Shown here: piece by piece, positions 25,454 through 36,200 of the stretch
Layout: each line of letters begins with the position of its first letter
How positions within the stretch are numbered: position 1 is the first letter of the stretch
From: Bacteroidota bacterium
GTDB lineage: Bacteria; Bacteroidota; Bacteroidia; Bacteroidales; JAAUTT01
DNA length: 64,000 nucleotides
NCBI GenBank assembly: GCA_030706405.1
Contig: JAUZOO010000006.1
Coordinates: 124,001-188,000, forward strand
Reading direction: 5' to 3'
Notes under the pieces: generated by a model
Told to the model about the DNA's origin: nothing
The model's database searches: none
What the model saw: the letters and a program-made list of their open reading frames with translations, nothing else
Program-made: the position numbers and the translations under genes

Positions 25454-25788
25454 ATAAAGGATTTCATAATAATACTATTAAATAAGAACAGAGGATTTGG
25501 CCTTTGGCGCAAAACGCTTTTAAAAAATGCAGTTTGGAGGTTATGGTGTGTAATGCGCTTTAATAGATTGTGTTAGTTGCTATTTTGAAGTGGGCGTTGT
25601 GTTTGGCTCTTGATTCTTCATTTTTATTCGTTAAGTTCAAAATATATTCATGAAATGATAAAAAAGTATTACAGTTGTAGCTGTTTGTGAATCTATATTT
25701 GTCTTTATAGATAAATGACCTGAAAGTGCTTTTTTATGAGGGGAAAATCATAAAAAAGTCATTGCGATGGATTAAATGATAACAAATT
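25454..25788 (+). promoter_or_regulatory. Upstream region of the mannobiose cassette
   Basis: A 335-bp non-coding stretch. A -7-like TATATTTG lies at 25694-25701 and is embedded in a 7-bp inverted repeat, ATCTATA at 25691-25697 and TATAGAT at 25706-25712, a possible operator. The -33 TTTG is absent at ideal spacing. No small gene was seen in the remainder. Confidence 0.4.
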
Positions 25789-26970
25789 ATGAACAACGAA
25801 TTTAAGGAGAGACTCCGGCAGTTAGAAAACGCCCATTTAGCATTAATAACCCGTAAGAATGAAAAACTGCCTTTAGGAAATGGGATTTTCGACAGGTATG
25901 CTTTTCCTATTCTTACCAATCAGCATGCCCCGCTGATATGGCGTTACGATTTAAACCCGGAGACCAACCCTTATTTAATGGAGCGGATTGGGATTAATGC
26001 TGCCTTAAATTCCGGAGCTATTAAGTTTAACGATAAATATGTGCTTGTTGTACGCGTGGAGGGCAACGACCGTAAATCATTTTTTGCTATTGCCGAAAGC
26101 CCTAATGGAATTGATAATTTTAAGTTCTGGGACTATCCGGTAACCTTGCCCGAAACGGATAATCCGGATACCAATGTTTATGATATGCGTCTTACGGCTC
26201 ACGAGGATGGATGGATTTATGGTGTATTCTGCTCGGAACGGAAGGATCCCAATGCCCCTCCGGGCGATTTGTCGTCAGCCGTAGCAACTGCCGGGATAAC
26301 CCGTACCAGGGACCTGAAAACATGGGAGCGCTTGCCGGATTTAAGAACTAAGAGCCAGCAACGTAACGTAGTTTTACATCCCGAGTTTGTGAACGGGAAA
26401 TACGCCCTTTACACCCGTCCGCAGGATGGTTTTATTGATACCGGCAGTGGCGGAGGTATTGGCTGGGCTTTGGTTGACGATATCTCCCATGCCGAAATTT
26501 CGGAGGAAAAGATTATTAATTTCCGTTATTATCATACCATTAAAGAAGTAAAGAATGGCGAAGGACCACATCCTGTTAAAACGCCAAAAGGATGGCTGCA
26601 CCTTGCACATGGGGTTAGAGGCTGTGCTGCCGGGTTGCGTTATGTGCTTTACCTGTATCTGACTGATCTTGAAGATCCATCGAAACTGATTGCCGAACCG
26701 GCAGGGTATTTTATAGCCCCGGTAGGCGAGGAGATGGTAGGCGACGTCTCGAATGTGGTATTCTCCAACGGATGGATTGCCGATAGCGATGGTACTGTCT
26801 TTATCTATTACGCTTCGTCGGATACGCGTATGCATGTTGCTACATCAACCATTGATAAGCTTTTGGATTACTGTCTTAACACTCCTGCCGACGGGTTTCG
26901 TTCGGCAACTTCGGTCGAAACGCTGAAAGAACAAATCTCGCGTAACCTCGATTTTTTAGCGGGTAAATAG
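25789..26970 (+). CDS. GH130 4-O-beta-D-mannosyl-D-glucose phosphorylase
   Basis: A 393-residue cytoplasmic enzyme of glycoside hydrolase family 130. [58 protein letters not shown] and the GGGIGWAL segment match the MGP subfamily (GH130_1), whose Bacteroides fragilis member is the founding enzyme. The expected acid is the Asp within YDMR. It phosphorolyses Man-beta-1,4-Glc to mannose 1-phosphate and glucose. It is the first gene of a cassette with a symporter and a 2-epimerase, the same order as in B. fragilis, which supports a mannobiose-to-Man-Glc pathway. No signal peptide, as expected. Confidence 0.93.
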   Translation: MNNEFKERLRQLENAHLALITRKNEKLPLGNGIFDRYAFPILTNQHAPLIWRYDLNPETNPYLMERIGINAALNSGAIKFNDKYVLVVRVEGNDRKSFFAIAESPNGIDNFKFWDYPVTLPETDNPDTNVYDMRLTAHEDGWIYGVFCSERKDPNAPPGDLSSAVATAGITRTRDLKTWERLPDLRTKSQQRNVVLHPEFVNGKYALYTRPQDGFIDTGSGGGIGWALVDDISHAEISEEKIINFRYYHTIKEVKNGEGPHPVKTPKGWLHLAHGVRGCAAGLRYVLYLYLTDLEDPSKLIAEPAGYFIAPVGEEMVGDVSNVVFSNGWIADSDGTVFIYYASSDTRMHVATSTIDKLLDYCLNTPADGFRSATSVETLKEQISRNLDFLAGK

Positions 26971-27029
26971 TCGGGGAGTGAATATAGTACAAAGAAAAGG
27001 CTATATAAATACATAAAACTATACATATA

Positions 27030-28394
27030 ATGATTACGGACAAGCCTAAGATGAGGGAAAAGATTGGGTATGGCTTTGGTGATGCCGCTTCCTCCATGTT
27101 CTGGAAGCTTTTTTCGATGTACCTTATGTTCTTCTATACCGATATTTTTGGTATTCCAGCCGTGGTTGTGGGTACCATGTTTCTGGTTACAAGAATCTGG
27201 GATGCGGCCTTTGACCCTATTGTTGGCGTAATTGCCGACCGTACTGAATCGCGATGGGGAAAATTCAGGCCTTATTTATTGTGGGTTGCCATACCTTTCG
27301 GGATTGCCGGGGTATTGACATTTACCACGCCGTCGTTCGGGCTTACGGGGAAGATAATCTATGCCTACGCCACATATTCACTCATGATGATGATATACTC
27401 CCTGATAAATGTTCCTTATGCATCGTTGCTGGGGGTGATGTCGGCCGACGGCAGGGAGCGCACCGCTTTTTCATCGTTTCGTATGGTTTTTGCATTCATG
27501 GGAAGTATCTTGGCTTTGGCCTTGGTAAACCCATTGGTAAACTTCTTTGGAGGAAATATTAAAGGGCATGAACAGCATGCATGGCAGATGGCAGTTACAG
27601 TTTTTGCCATTATCACCACAGGTTTGTTCTGGCTTACTTTTTCGTGGACCCGCGAACGTATAAGACCTATTAAAACAGAGAAGACGAGTTTGCGTTCCGA
27701 TATAAAAGATTTGCTGGCTAATCGCCCGTGGTGGATATTGCTTGGTTCTGGCATTGCTGCGCTTATATTCAACTCCATTCGTGACGGAGCAGCCATCTAT
27801 TACTTTAAGTATTTTATTCAGAATCAGAATCTTGTTTCTGCTTATTTGGTTTTGGGACAAGCTTTTAATATTGTAGGGATTGTGTTCGTTACCCCGCTTG
27901 CCAATAAAATCGGGAAAAAGGCCACGTACCTTTCCGCAATGGCTATTGCCACCGTGCTGAGTATTGTTTTTTACTGGCTGAATAAGGATAGTGTGGTGCT
28001 AATTATTGTGTTACAATGTCTTATAAGTATTTGTGCAGGAAGTATTTTCCCTTTGTTATGGTCAATGTACGCCGATATCGCCGATTACTCCGAGTGGAAA
28101 ACCGGACGCCGTGCTACGGGGCTGATATTCTCCTCCTCTTCCATGTCGCAAAAATTTGGATGGACCCTGGGTGGGGCGCTTACAGGCTGGCTTCTTGGGA
28201 TTTATGGATTTCATGCCAATGCAGTGCAAACAACCGAAGTGCAGTCGGGTATTCGTATGATGCTCAGTGTGTTTCCTGCTGTGGGTACGCTTTTGTCCGT
28301 CTTTTTCATCTTCCTCTATCCGCTTAACGAAAGGAAGATGACTGAGATAACGGCCAAACTTGCCGAACAAAGGGAACAAGGCGCACAACATTAA
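27030..28394 (+). CDS. GPH/MelB-type sugar symporter (probable mannobiose importer)
   Basis: A 454-residue inner-membrane protein with about 12 predicted helices. The N-terminus KIGYGFGDAASSMFWKLFSMYLMFFYTDIFG and the loop DAAFDPIVGVIADRTESRWGKFRPYLLW are the signature of the glycoside-pentoside-hexuronide cation symporter family. SMYADIADYSEWKTGRRATGLIFS is the second conserved loop. By context between GH130 and the 2-epimerase, it probably imports beta-1,4-mannobiose or related disaccharides with a cation. The B. fragilis cassette has an equivalent transporter gene at this position. The downstream epimerase gene begins 12 bases after the stop. Confidence 0.92.
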   Translation: MITDKPKMREKIGYGFGDAASSMFWKLFSMYLMFFYTDIFGIPAVVVGTMFLVTRIWDAAFDPIVGVIADRTESRWGKFRPYLLWVAIPFGIAGVLTFTTPSFGLTGKIIYAYATYSLMMMIYSLINVPYASLLGVMSADGRERTAFSSFRMVFAFMGSILALALVNPLVNFFGGNIKGHEQHAWQMAVTVFAIITTGLFWLTFSWTRERIRPIKTEKTSLRSDIKDLLANRPWWILLGSGIAALIFNSIRDGAAIYYFKYFIQNQNLVSAYLVLGQAFNIVGIVFVTPLANKIGKKATYLSAMAIATVLSIVFYWLNKDSVVLIIVLQCLISICAGSIFPLLWSMYADIADYSEWKTGRRATGLIFSSSSMSQKFGWTLGGALTGWLLGIYGFHANAVQTTEVQSGIRMMLSVFPAVGTLLSVFFIFLYPLNERKMTEITAKLAEQREQGAQH

Positions 28395-28406
28395 TAATGT
28401 CCGGCT

Positions 28407-29624
28407 ATGACGAATGAAAATAAAATCAGCTTACTAAAAGACGAATTAAAAGCAGAACTCATCAACAACATTCTTCCGTACTGGATGGATAAAATGGAGG
28501 ATGACGAGAACGGCGGTTTCTATGGACGTATCAGCGGGGAAGAGCAGTTAATGCCCCATGCCGAAAAGGGCGGAATTTTAAATGCCCGAATACTCTGGAC
28601 ATTCTCGTCGGCTTACATTGCCTTGCGTGATCCGGCTTACCTGAAAATTGCCACCCGTGCCAGAGATTATATTCTTGCTCATTTTTTCGATACGGAAAAT
28701 GGAGGCACTTACTGGAGCCTTACGTACGACGGTAAACTTCTTGATCCTAAAAAACAGATTTATTCCATCGCCTTTTTTATCTATGCCTTTTCGGAATATT
28801 ATCGGGCTACGGGCGATAAAGTGAGCTTGGATAAGGCGGTCGAACTGTTTCATCTGATTGAAAACTATAGCTTTGATCTCGATGATAACGGTTATTTCGA
28901 AGCCTACAGCCGCGATTGGAAACTGCTCGATAATTTGCGGTTAAGCGAGAAAGATGCGAACGAGAAGAAAACGATGAATACGCATCTGCATATCCTTGAG
29001 GCTTATACTAATCTGTATCGGGTTTGGAATAATTCTTTTCTGAAAGATCAGTTGCAGAACCTGTTGTTGGTTTTTCTTGATAAAATTGTTGATAACGAAA
29101 CCTGTCACCTTAACCTGTTCTTCGACGAAAAGTGGAAATGTAAATCGTCCGTCATTTCTTACGGGCACGATATCGAAGCCTCGTGGCTATTGTACGAAGC
29201 TGCTGAAGTGCTTGGAGATGAGAGCCTGAAGATCCGTACAGCTGAGGTGTGTATGAAAATAGTAAACGCAGCATCCGAAGGTTTGCAGGATGATGGCAGT
29301 ATCATCTATGAAAAAGACAAAATCAACGGGCATGTCGATCGCGACCGCCACTGGTGGCCTCAGGCTGAGGCTATTGTAGGGTATTTGAATGCGTACCAGT
29401 TAACTCAGGAAGATTCGTTTTTTGGAATGGCAGGTGGTAGTTGGGATTATATAAAGAAACATCTTATAGACCACAAGAATGGCGAATGGTTCTGGAGCAT
29501 TAAAGCTGACGGAAGCATAAACCGTACGGACGATAAAGCCGGATTTTGGAAATGCCCGTATCATAACGCTCGTGCTTGTTTGGAGACTGTACAAAGGTGC
29601 AATTCGTTAGGTTTAAGGAAGTAA
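28407..29624 (+). CDS. Cellobiose/mannobiose 2-epimerase
   Basis: A 405-residue cytoplasmic protein of the AGE/cellobiose 2-epimerase family, (alpha/alpha)6 barrel. Diagnostic stretches are ILPYWMDKMEDDENGGFYGRI, KGGILNARILWTFSSAY, MNTHLHILEAYTNLYRVW, SYGHDIEASWLLYEAAE and RDRHWWPQAEAIVGYLNAYQ; the histidines in these blocks are the catalytic pair. It epimerises the reducing end of beta-1,4-mannobiose to Man-beta-1,4-Glc, which the adjacent GH130 enzyme phosphorolyses. With no signal peptide it acts inside the cell after import. Co-transcribed with the symporter. Confidence 0.92.
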   Translation: MTNENKISLLKDELKAELINNILPYWMDKMEDDENGGFYGRISGEEQLMPHAEKGGILNARILWTFSSAYIALRDPAYLKIATRARDYILAHFFDTENGGTYWSLTYDGKLLDPKKQIYSIAFFIYAFSEYYRATGDKVSLDKAVELFHLIENYSFDLDDNGYFEAYSRDWKLLDNLRLSEKDANEKKTMNTHLHILEAYTNLYRVWNNSFLKDQLQNLLLVFLDKIVDNETCHLNLFFDEKWKCKSSVISYGHDIEASWLLYEAAEVLGDESLKIRTAEVCMKIVNAASEGLQDDGSIIYEKDKINGHVDRDRHWWPQAEAIVGYLNAYQLTQEDSFFGMAGGSWDYIKKHLIDHKNGEWFWSIKADGSINRTDDKAGFWKCPYHNARACLETVQRCNSLGLRK

Positions 29625-29805
29625 AATTTTACATGAAGGATGTATTCTGGCGCAGGTGGAGGTTATGCGTCACTGTGGGTAGGTGTGTTTGAATGTGATT
29701 TCGTGATGGACAGGGAGTTCGGATAACCTGTTTTTTGAAACTAATAACGTGTAACTAACAACTAATTAACTTACTAATACCAATCGGTTCTTTAAAACTT
29801 TGGTC

Positions 29806-32800
29806 ATGATTAAACCCTACTTGAAATTGATTTTCGCCACATTTTTAATGAGTGTTTCGCTAAATAATTACGGGCAAAACGCTATCACTAACGACACCCT
29901 TTTGACGTCGTCGCCCGGCATGTACGAACGGGCTAATTTTGAAATTAAGCTAACATCTTCATTCTCCAATGCGTATGATGCCGGCGAAATTGCGTTGGAC
30001 ATGGTTATATCCTCGCCTTCCGGAAAAGCGCTGGTGCTTCCATGTTTTTACGTTTCCGGAAATAGTACTGCTTCGGTATGGAATGCCCGGTTTCTTCCGC
30101 AGGAAACAGGTGTTTATTCGTATTATTTCCGATTGAGTAAAAATAGCGTTTCACTGGTTAGCTCTGTTCGTAAGAGTTTTAAGGCCAGCCCGACGGCTAA
30201 ACAGGGGATAATTCACAAAAACAATAATTGGACGTTTAAATTTGATAACGGAGAGCCATTTCGCGGCATAGGCGAGAATGTTGGCTGGGAAGCGCGCGAT
30301 TTTGAAAATCAAACCTACAAATACGAATATTTTTTGCCTAAACTGGCGGCTAACGGCGCTACTTTCTTTCGGTCATGGATGCATATTTTTAACATGCCAT
30401 TGGAATGGAAAGCCGTGGCAAACACCAAATTTTATACCAGCTCAGGCGAATATTTTAACCCCAGTGCCATCGCCCGGATTGACAAGTTTTTTGAACTTAT
30501 AGATACCTTGGGACTGCATGCGATGCTCTCGCTTGATGTGCATGGCGGACTTATGACAGCCAATAACTGGCCGGCGAGTAATTACAATGTTGCAAATGGC
30601 GGTCCGTGTTCAACGCCTTTGGATTTTTTTACCCTCGATGCCGCCAAGGCTAAGTATAAAAACCGTATCCGGTATATCATTGCCCGCTGGGGATATAGCG
30701 CCGGATTAGGGGCTTTCGAGTTTTTTAATGAAATAGATAATGCCTCTTATGCTTCGGGTTTCGGTTCGCTTACCGGTTCGGCCGCCGATGCGTCAATAAC
30801 GGCATGGCATACTGAAATGAGCAAATACATTAAGGATACCGATCCTTACGGACATCTTGTTACAACCAGTATTTCGCACCGCGAGATAAGTGGGTTAAAC
30901 AATGTTCCGGATATGGATTTTAACCAGAAACACATTTATTGGGGAGTGCTCGATATAATTAATCATATCAATAATTTTACGCAGCCCGACAAACCCTACG
31001 TGATCGGTGAATATGGATTTAGTGCCGACGGAGCTTATACCAACGATCCCACAGGGGCCGAAAATGATTTTACGTTTAAACGAGGTTTATGGTATGGCAT
31101 GTTTACGAATACACCTATTCTGCCAATGACGTGGTGGTGGGAGGCTTTCGATTCGCGCAATATGACCCTGTATTTCCGGGGTGTGCGGGATATTTCGAAC
31201 CAGATGCTCGGGGCGAGTAAAGGAAACATCACGAAAGCTACAGTTATAGCGTCAGGAGTGGAATCGTACGCTGTAAAATGCGGAAACCGTTACTTTATTT
31301 ACCTGCTTAATTCCGGTACCGGAAGTGTTACTACCATACCCCAGCTTACCGTTTCGGACAATGTTGCCTATACGGTCAAAACCTTTAATCCTTCCTCATT
31401 AGTATATACCAGTCTCAGCAATGTTTCCCCAATCGGTGGAACGATAATGTTACCAAGTTTAGCCATGGCGTCAAGGTACGAACTTGTTTATATTATAGCC
31501 CCTGTTGGTGATGAGCTTGGCGTTAAATTGCCTTATTCGGGAACTGCCATTTCCATTCCCGGAAAGGTTGAAGTAGAAAATTTTGACAAAGGAGGAGAAC
31601 TCGTTGCTTATCATGATTTTGATGCAACCAATGTGTCCGGTAAATATCGAACAACCGAAGGTGTTGATATTGATGCGGTAACCGATGGAGGATATTGTGT
31701 ATCCAACATCGTAAAGGCCGAATGGCTTAAGTATAGCGTTAATATTCAGAATGAAGGCGTTTATTCGATTGACGTGCGGGTGGCGGCTGCCGATACCGGA
31801 AAATCGTTCCGCATTCGCCTCGATAATCAGTATATCACTGGGAAAATAAGCGTCCCCAATACCGGTGGGCTTCAAAACTGGCAAACGGTAAGTGTCCCGG
31901 TTTCGGTGCCTAGTCTTACTGCCGGCGCTAAAACGCTGACAATAGAGATGGGTGCATCTGGTTTTGCTATCGACTATGTAAACTTTACGCTCACCAATAA
32001 GGCCCCCAAAGTATCCATAACATCTCCGGCAAACAATACTACCTATACATCGGCAGGAACCATTGATATTACTGCCAATGCCTCCGATGATGATGGCTCG
32101 GTTGCTAAAGTTCAGTTTTTTAATGGTTCCATAAAACTTGGCGAAGTAGTATCGGCTCCCTATCTTTTTCATTGGAGCGCAGGTGTAGGAACTTATAAGC
32201 TTGTGGCTGTTGTTACCGACGATAAGGGGCTTACCTCTTTGTCCGATACCATTAAGGGTTCGGTATCTTCTGTGCCGTCGTTGCCCGGAACAATTCAAGC
32301 CGAGGATTATGATCTGGGAGGAGAGGGCGTTGGATATCATGATTTATCCTCCGGAAATAAGTTCGGCAACTATCGCAGCGATGACGTTGACCTCGAACAA
32401 TGCACTGATACCGGCGGGGGGTACGATTTGGGCGATTTTCAAACCGGCGAATGGACTCAATATACGGTAAATGTATCGCAAACGGGAACGTACACCGTCG
32501 AGTTTCGGGTGACAACACAGATGGATGGAACAAGTCTGGCAATGCTTGTCGATGGTCAGAATGTAACGGGTACAATAAGCGTGTCCAATACCGGAGGGTG
32601 GCAGACCTGGACAACGGTTTCGAAAACAGGTATTTCGCTTACCAAAGGGCAGCACGTGATAAGGCTCTCGTCTGTTGTACAATATCTTAATATAAATTAC
32701 GTGACGTTTAGCCTCTCCACCGCAGTGAACGATGCCTTCCATGATAACACTGTTACCTGTTATCCGAATCCGGTAACAACAACGCTTTGGTTTAATAATA

Positions 32801-32982
32801 TGCCCGTGCAGGTAACTAAAATGTCAATTATCAATATGTTGGGAGAAGTGGTTAAAGCCTGTCCGGTTACCGATAAGTCGACAGATATGTCGGCACTCAG
32901 CCCCGGCATTTATAATGTAAATCTGATATCCGCTCAAAATGAAGTTCTCAGACGTTTTAAAATAGTAAAGGTTAGTAAATAG
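29806..32982 (+). CDS. Secreted multidomain glycosidase: DUF5060, clan GH-A-like domain, two CBM6-like domains, Ig-like domain, T9SS tail
   Basis: The ATG at 29806 is chosen because a signal peptide starts there (MIKPYLKLIFATFLMSVSLNNYGQ). Residues about 28-115 are a DUF5060 beta-sandwich. A TIM-barrel glycosidase follows, with the acid/base candidate Glu309 in FEFFNEIDN and the nucleophile candidate Glu402 in YVIGEYGFS. A CBM6/35-like module starts near 582 (VEVENFDKGGE), an Ig-like module near 731 (TSPANNTTYTSAGTIDITANASDDDG) and a second CBM6-like module near 825 (IQAEDYDLGGEG). The last 90 residues form a type A T9SS sorting domain (TCYPNPVTTTLW ... ALSPGIYNV). It is therefore expected to be secreted or surface-attached by T9SS. 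Substrate unknown; GH5-like mannan or glucan activity is plausible. Confidence 0.88.
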   Translation: MIKPYLKLIFATFLMSVSLNNYGQNAITNDTLLTSSPGMYERANFEIKLTSSFSNAYDAGEIALDMVISSPSGKALVLPCFYVSGNSTASVWNARFLPQETGVYSYYFRLSKNSVSLVSSVRKSFKASPTAKQGIIHKNNNWTFKFDNGEPFRGIGENVGWEARDFENQTYKYEYFLPKLAANGATFFRSWMHIFNMPLEWKAVANTKFYTSSGEYFNPSAIARIDKFFELIDTLGLHAMLSLDVHGGLMTANNWPASNYNVANGGPCSTPLDFFTLDAAKAKYKNRIRYIIARWGYSAGLGAFEFFNEIDNASYASGFGSLTGSAADASITAWHTEMSKYIKDTDPYGHLVTTSISHREISGLNNVPDMDFNQKHIYWGVLDIINHINNFTQPDKPYVIGEYGFSADGAYTNDPTGAENDFTFKRGLWYGMFTNTPILPMTWWWEAFDSRNMTLYFRGVRDISNQMLGASKGNITKATVIASGVESYAVKCGNRYFIYLLNSGTGSVTTIPQLTVSDNVAYTVKTFNPSSLVYTSLSNVSPIGGTIMLPSLAMASRYELVYIIAPVGDELGVKLPYSGTAISIPGKVEVENFDKGGELVAYHDFDATNVSGKYRTTEGVDIDAVTDGGYCVSNIVKAEWLKYSVNIQNEGVYSIDVRVAAADTGKSFRIRLDNQYITGKISVPNTGGLQNWQTVSVPVSVPSLTAGAKTLTIEMGASGFAIDYVNFTLTNKAPKVSITSPANNTTYTSAGTIDITANASDDDGSVAKVQFFNGSIKLGEVVSAPYLFHWSAGVGTYKLVAVVTDDKGLTSLSDTIKGSVSSVPSLPGTIQAEDYDLGGEGVGYHDLSSGNKFGNYRSDDVDLEQCTDTGGGYDLGDFQTGEWTQYTVNVSQTGTYTVEFRVTTQMDGTSLAMLVDGQNVTGTISVSNTGGWQTWTTVSKTGISLTKGQHVIRLSSVVQYLNINYVTFSLSTAVNDAFHDNTVTCYPNPVTTTLWFNNMPVQVTKMSIINMLGEVVKACPVTDKSTDMSALSPGIYNVNLISAQNEVLRRFKIVKVSK

Positions 32983-33019
32983 TGTTTTGATTAGTAGTGT
33001 TTTGGTTAGTGTGTTTAAT

Positions 33020-33067
33020 ACCCTCCACCTTAAAGGAAGAAGTAGTAGCCCTTCCCTGGTGGAGGGT
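33020..33067. terminator. Strong 10-bp inverted repeat, probable terminator
   Basis: ACCCTCCACC at 33020-33029 pairs with GGTGGAGGGT at 33058-33067, and GGAAG/CTTCC pair within the loop. It follows the T9SS-tailed glycosidase stop by about 38 bases. The T-rich tail is short (TTGTGTT), so termination is likely but not certain. Confidence 0.6.
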
Positions 33068-33241
33068 TTGTGTTAACGGGTTGTTATTCCTGCCTGTAAC
33101 CGTTGTTTGTGTTTAATTTTAGTAGTTAGTCAAATTTTGGGGACATCGTTTAGTGGTAATTGCCGGTATGTTAGTCAATATAGATATAGCAATATTTTTT
33201 TTATAGCTAACCCAATAGACCTATTTATATACTAGAGTAAT

Positions 33242-36200
33242 ATGAACCTTAGAACATTCTACTTACTAATGATCGTTTGGGGTTGCTGCTTAGCTGTAGG
33301 CCAGGCAGCTCCCAAACCTTCTAATTCATTTTACACCGAAAAGCCCGACGACGCACTTGCCGAGTATTTTATTCCGGGAACTAACAATATTACTGCCGAT
33401 GGCAAAACAGACGTGTCCGATCAGTTGCAGACTGCTATTAATCAGTTGAAACGGGATAAGAGTTTTGGTATTCTGTTTATCCCCGAAGGAACTTATATCA
33501 TTTCGAAAACGATTTATATTCCGGCTTCAATCCGGTTGATTGGTTATGGGAAGAAACGTCCCGTTATCGTTTTAAAGAAAAATTCTCCCGGATTTCAGGA
33601 ACCAGATATAAAGGATAAAGGTCGGGCCAGTTACATGTTCTGGTTTACAAGCAGTATTCCCGAAGCCGGCCGACCGGTTAACGATGCCGGAGCAGGTACC
33701 TTTTATAGTGCATTGTCTAATATCGACCTTAAAATTGAAGACGGAAATCCTGCTGCAGTGGCACTTCGGACCCATTTCGCCCAGCATAGCTATGTTGCGC
33801 ATTGCGATATTTACATAGGTAAGGGAAAAGCCGGTTTATTCGATGTGGGTAACATGATGGAAGACGTTCGGTTCTTTGGTGGAGATTACGGTATCTATAC
33901 CACTAAAGCCTCGCCGGGCTGGCAGTTTATGATGCTCGATACCTATTTTGAAGGTCAGCGCAAGGCGGCTGTCAAAACACAGGAAGCCGGTCTTACCATT
34001 GTTCGTATGAGTGTTAAGGATGTTCCTGCAGCTATTCTGGTTGAATCCAATTATTGGGAAAAGCTTTTTATGGAAGATTGCCGGTTTGAAAATATCAAAG
34101 GCTCGGCCATCGAAGTTAGTAACGAGGAAAATGCAAATATGCAGGTAAACATCCGTAACCTCGTCTGTAAAAACGTCCCGGTTTTGGTCAAATATCCTAA
34201 ACTAAATAAGCAGACAACTGGTCCTGCCGAGACTTACGAAGTAAAACGGTTTGTTTACGGACTACAGATGGACGACCTTGATGCCTCTGCTCAAGTTAAA
34301 ACTATTTACGAAACTAATATGTTGAAGGCAATGCCTGCTGAGGTTGCTTCCGATATTCCAAAACTTCCGGAGATGCGTACCTGGGTAAATCTTAAATCGC
34401 TCGGGGCCAAAGGCGACGGCGTAACCGACGATACCAAAGCTATTCAGGCCGCAATTGATAAATGCCCGGTTATCTACGTTCCCGAAGGTTCCTACCGCGT
34501 AACGGAAACTCTGAAATTAAAACCCAATACGGTTCTGATAGGGCTTCATCCGATGGCTACGAATTTTGCAATTGCAGAAAATGCCCCGGCTTTCGGTGGG
34601 TTTGGCGCGCCAAAGGCATTGGTCGAAGCTCCGCAGGGCGGGTCGAACATCATTACCGGGATTGGCTTATATACTGCCGAAAGTAATTATCGCGCCGTGG
34701 CCTGTAAATGGATGGCTGGCGCAAACTCGATGATTGATGATGTGAAATTTATCGGAGGACATGGAACTATGCGCCCGGGAATTAAACTTCCGTGGAAGTG
34801 GGAAGAACGTCAACCGCAACAGCAGCAGGATCGCCGTTCGTACGGTGGCTCAGAACAAACCTGGGATACCCAATACTGGAGTTTGTGGGTAACCAATAAT
34901 GGCGGAGGCGTTTTTAAAAACATCTGGTCGGCCAATACGTTTGCTACGTCCGGGTTTTATGCCTCCAACACGTCAACCCGAGGTCGTATTTATGCGCTTT
35001 CGGTAGAACATCATGTGCGCAATGAGGTTCGTTTCAAAAATGTGTCGAACTGGAATGTATATGCTCTCCAACTCGAAGAGGAAAGCCGCGAAAGCTTGGA
35101 ATGTCAGCCTATGGAGCTTGAAAAATGTAGCGCGATGACTTTTGCAAATCTCTATATGTTCCGTGTTATTCGCGTTAAAGTTCCTTATCCGTACTCGGTT
35201 CGGACGTGGGATTGCTCTAACCTTGAAATGTTGAATATTCATAATTACAGTCAGATAAAATACACCACCGATAATCCGTTATACGACATCAATACCGGTG
35301 TCGAAGTCCGTCCGGTTGAGCTTGCCCGTCTGTTTATTACCGGTAAAACTCCGAAAAACGGAACTGCCAGTGTTGGGACAGAAGTTCAATGTCTTGCTAA
35401 AGGATTTGAGTTTGCACTTGGGACATGTTCCGACTCGAAGGGAAACGTCTATTTTGCCGAGCAGCGCATGAAACGCGTTTACAAATGGTCGGCCGAAACC
35501 CGGTCACTAAGCCTCGTGGCCGATTTTCCTTGGGAACCGTTGTCGTTGGCCTGCGACTCTAAAGATAACCTCCTGGTTGTATTTCGTTATAATCCGCAGC
35601 CTGGGTTACTTGTAAATGGAGAGCCGGAGCGATTTCCGAATCCGCCAGATGCCGGAGGTACTTCGTTTAGCGGATGGGGTAATTCGGGCTTTGGTACGTT
35701 GGTATATGCTGTAAATCCTGATAATGCAGAGGAAACCATTCAAAAGCTCGATAAAGTTGCGATGGGGACAATCAATCCTGTTTATAAGGCTCTTTATCCT
35801 TCAAATCGTTGGCGTGATTATCACGATTTTAATGAGGTTTCGCTAAACCGCAGCGAAGAATGTTTTGTAGCGCCCGACGGAAAAACCATTATTCCGGTAT
35901 GCTATGATTTAGCCCGTTCCTGTGCTCTGGTAGAAGCTTTTCCCGGAAAACCGCTTTACGCCGTGGATGAATATGATAAGCGCACCGTGAAATATGCCGT
36001 TGACGCTAAAGGCTATATCTCCGACTTGAAATATTTTGCCGAAAAAGGTGAGTTTAGTTCAGTTCCTGACAATCAGGGTAATGTATACGTGGCCGATGGC
36101 GAAATTTATGTTTATGACCGCGATGGAAAACAAACGCAGATAATTCGAGTGCCGGAACGCCCTTCATCGATTGTATTTGACAGCGTAAACGGAAGTACGC

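Noticed and set aside
31471-32340. A 289-codon open frame on the minus strand
   Set aside because: It is antisense to the CBM6/Ig-like part of a strongly supported secreted glycosidase; its translation is low in complexity and shows no domain.
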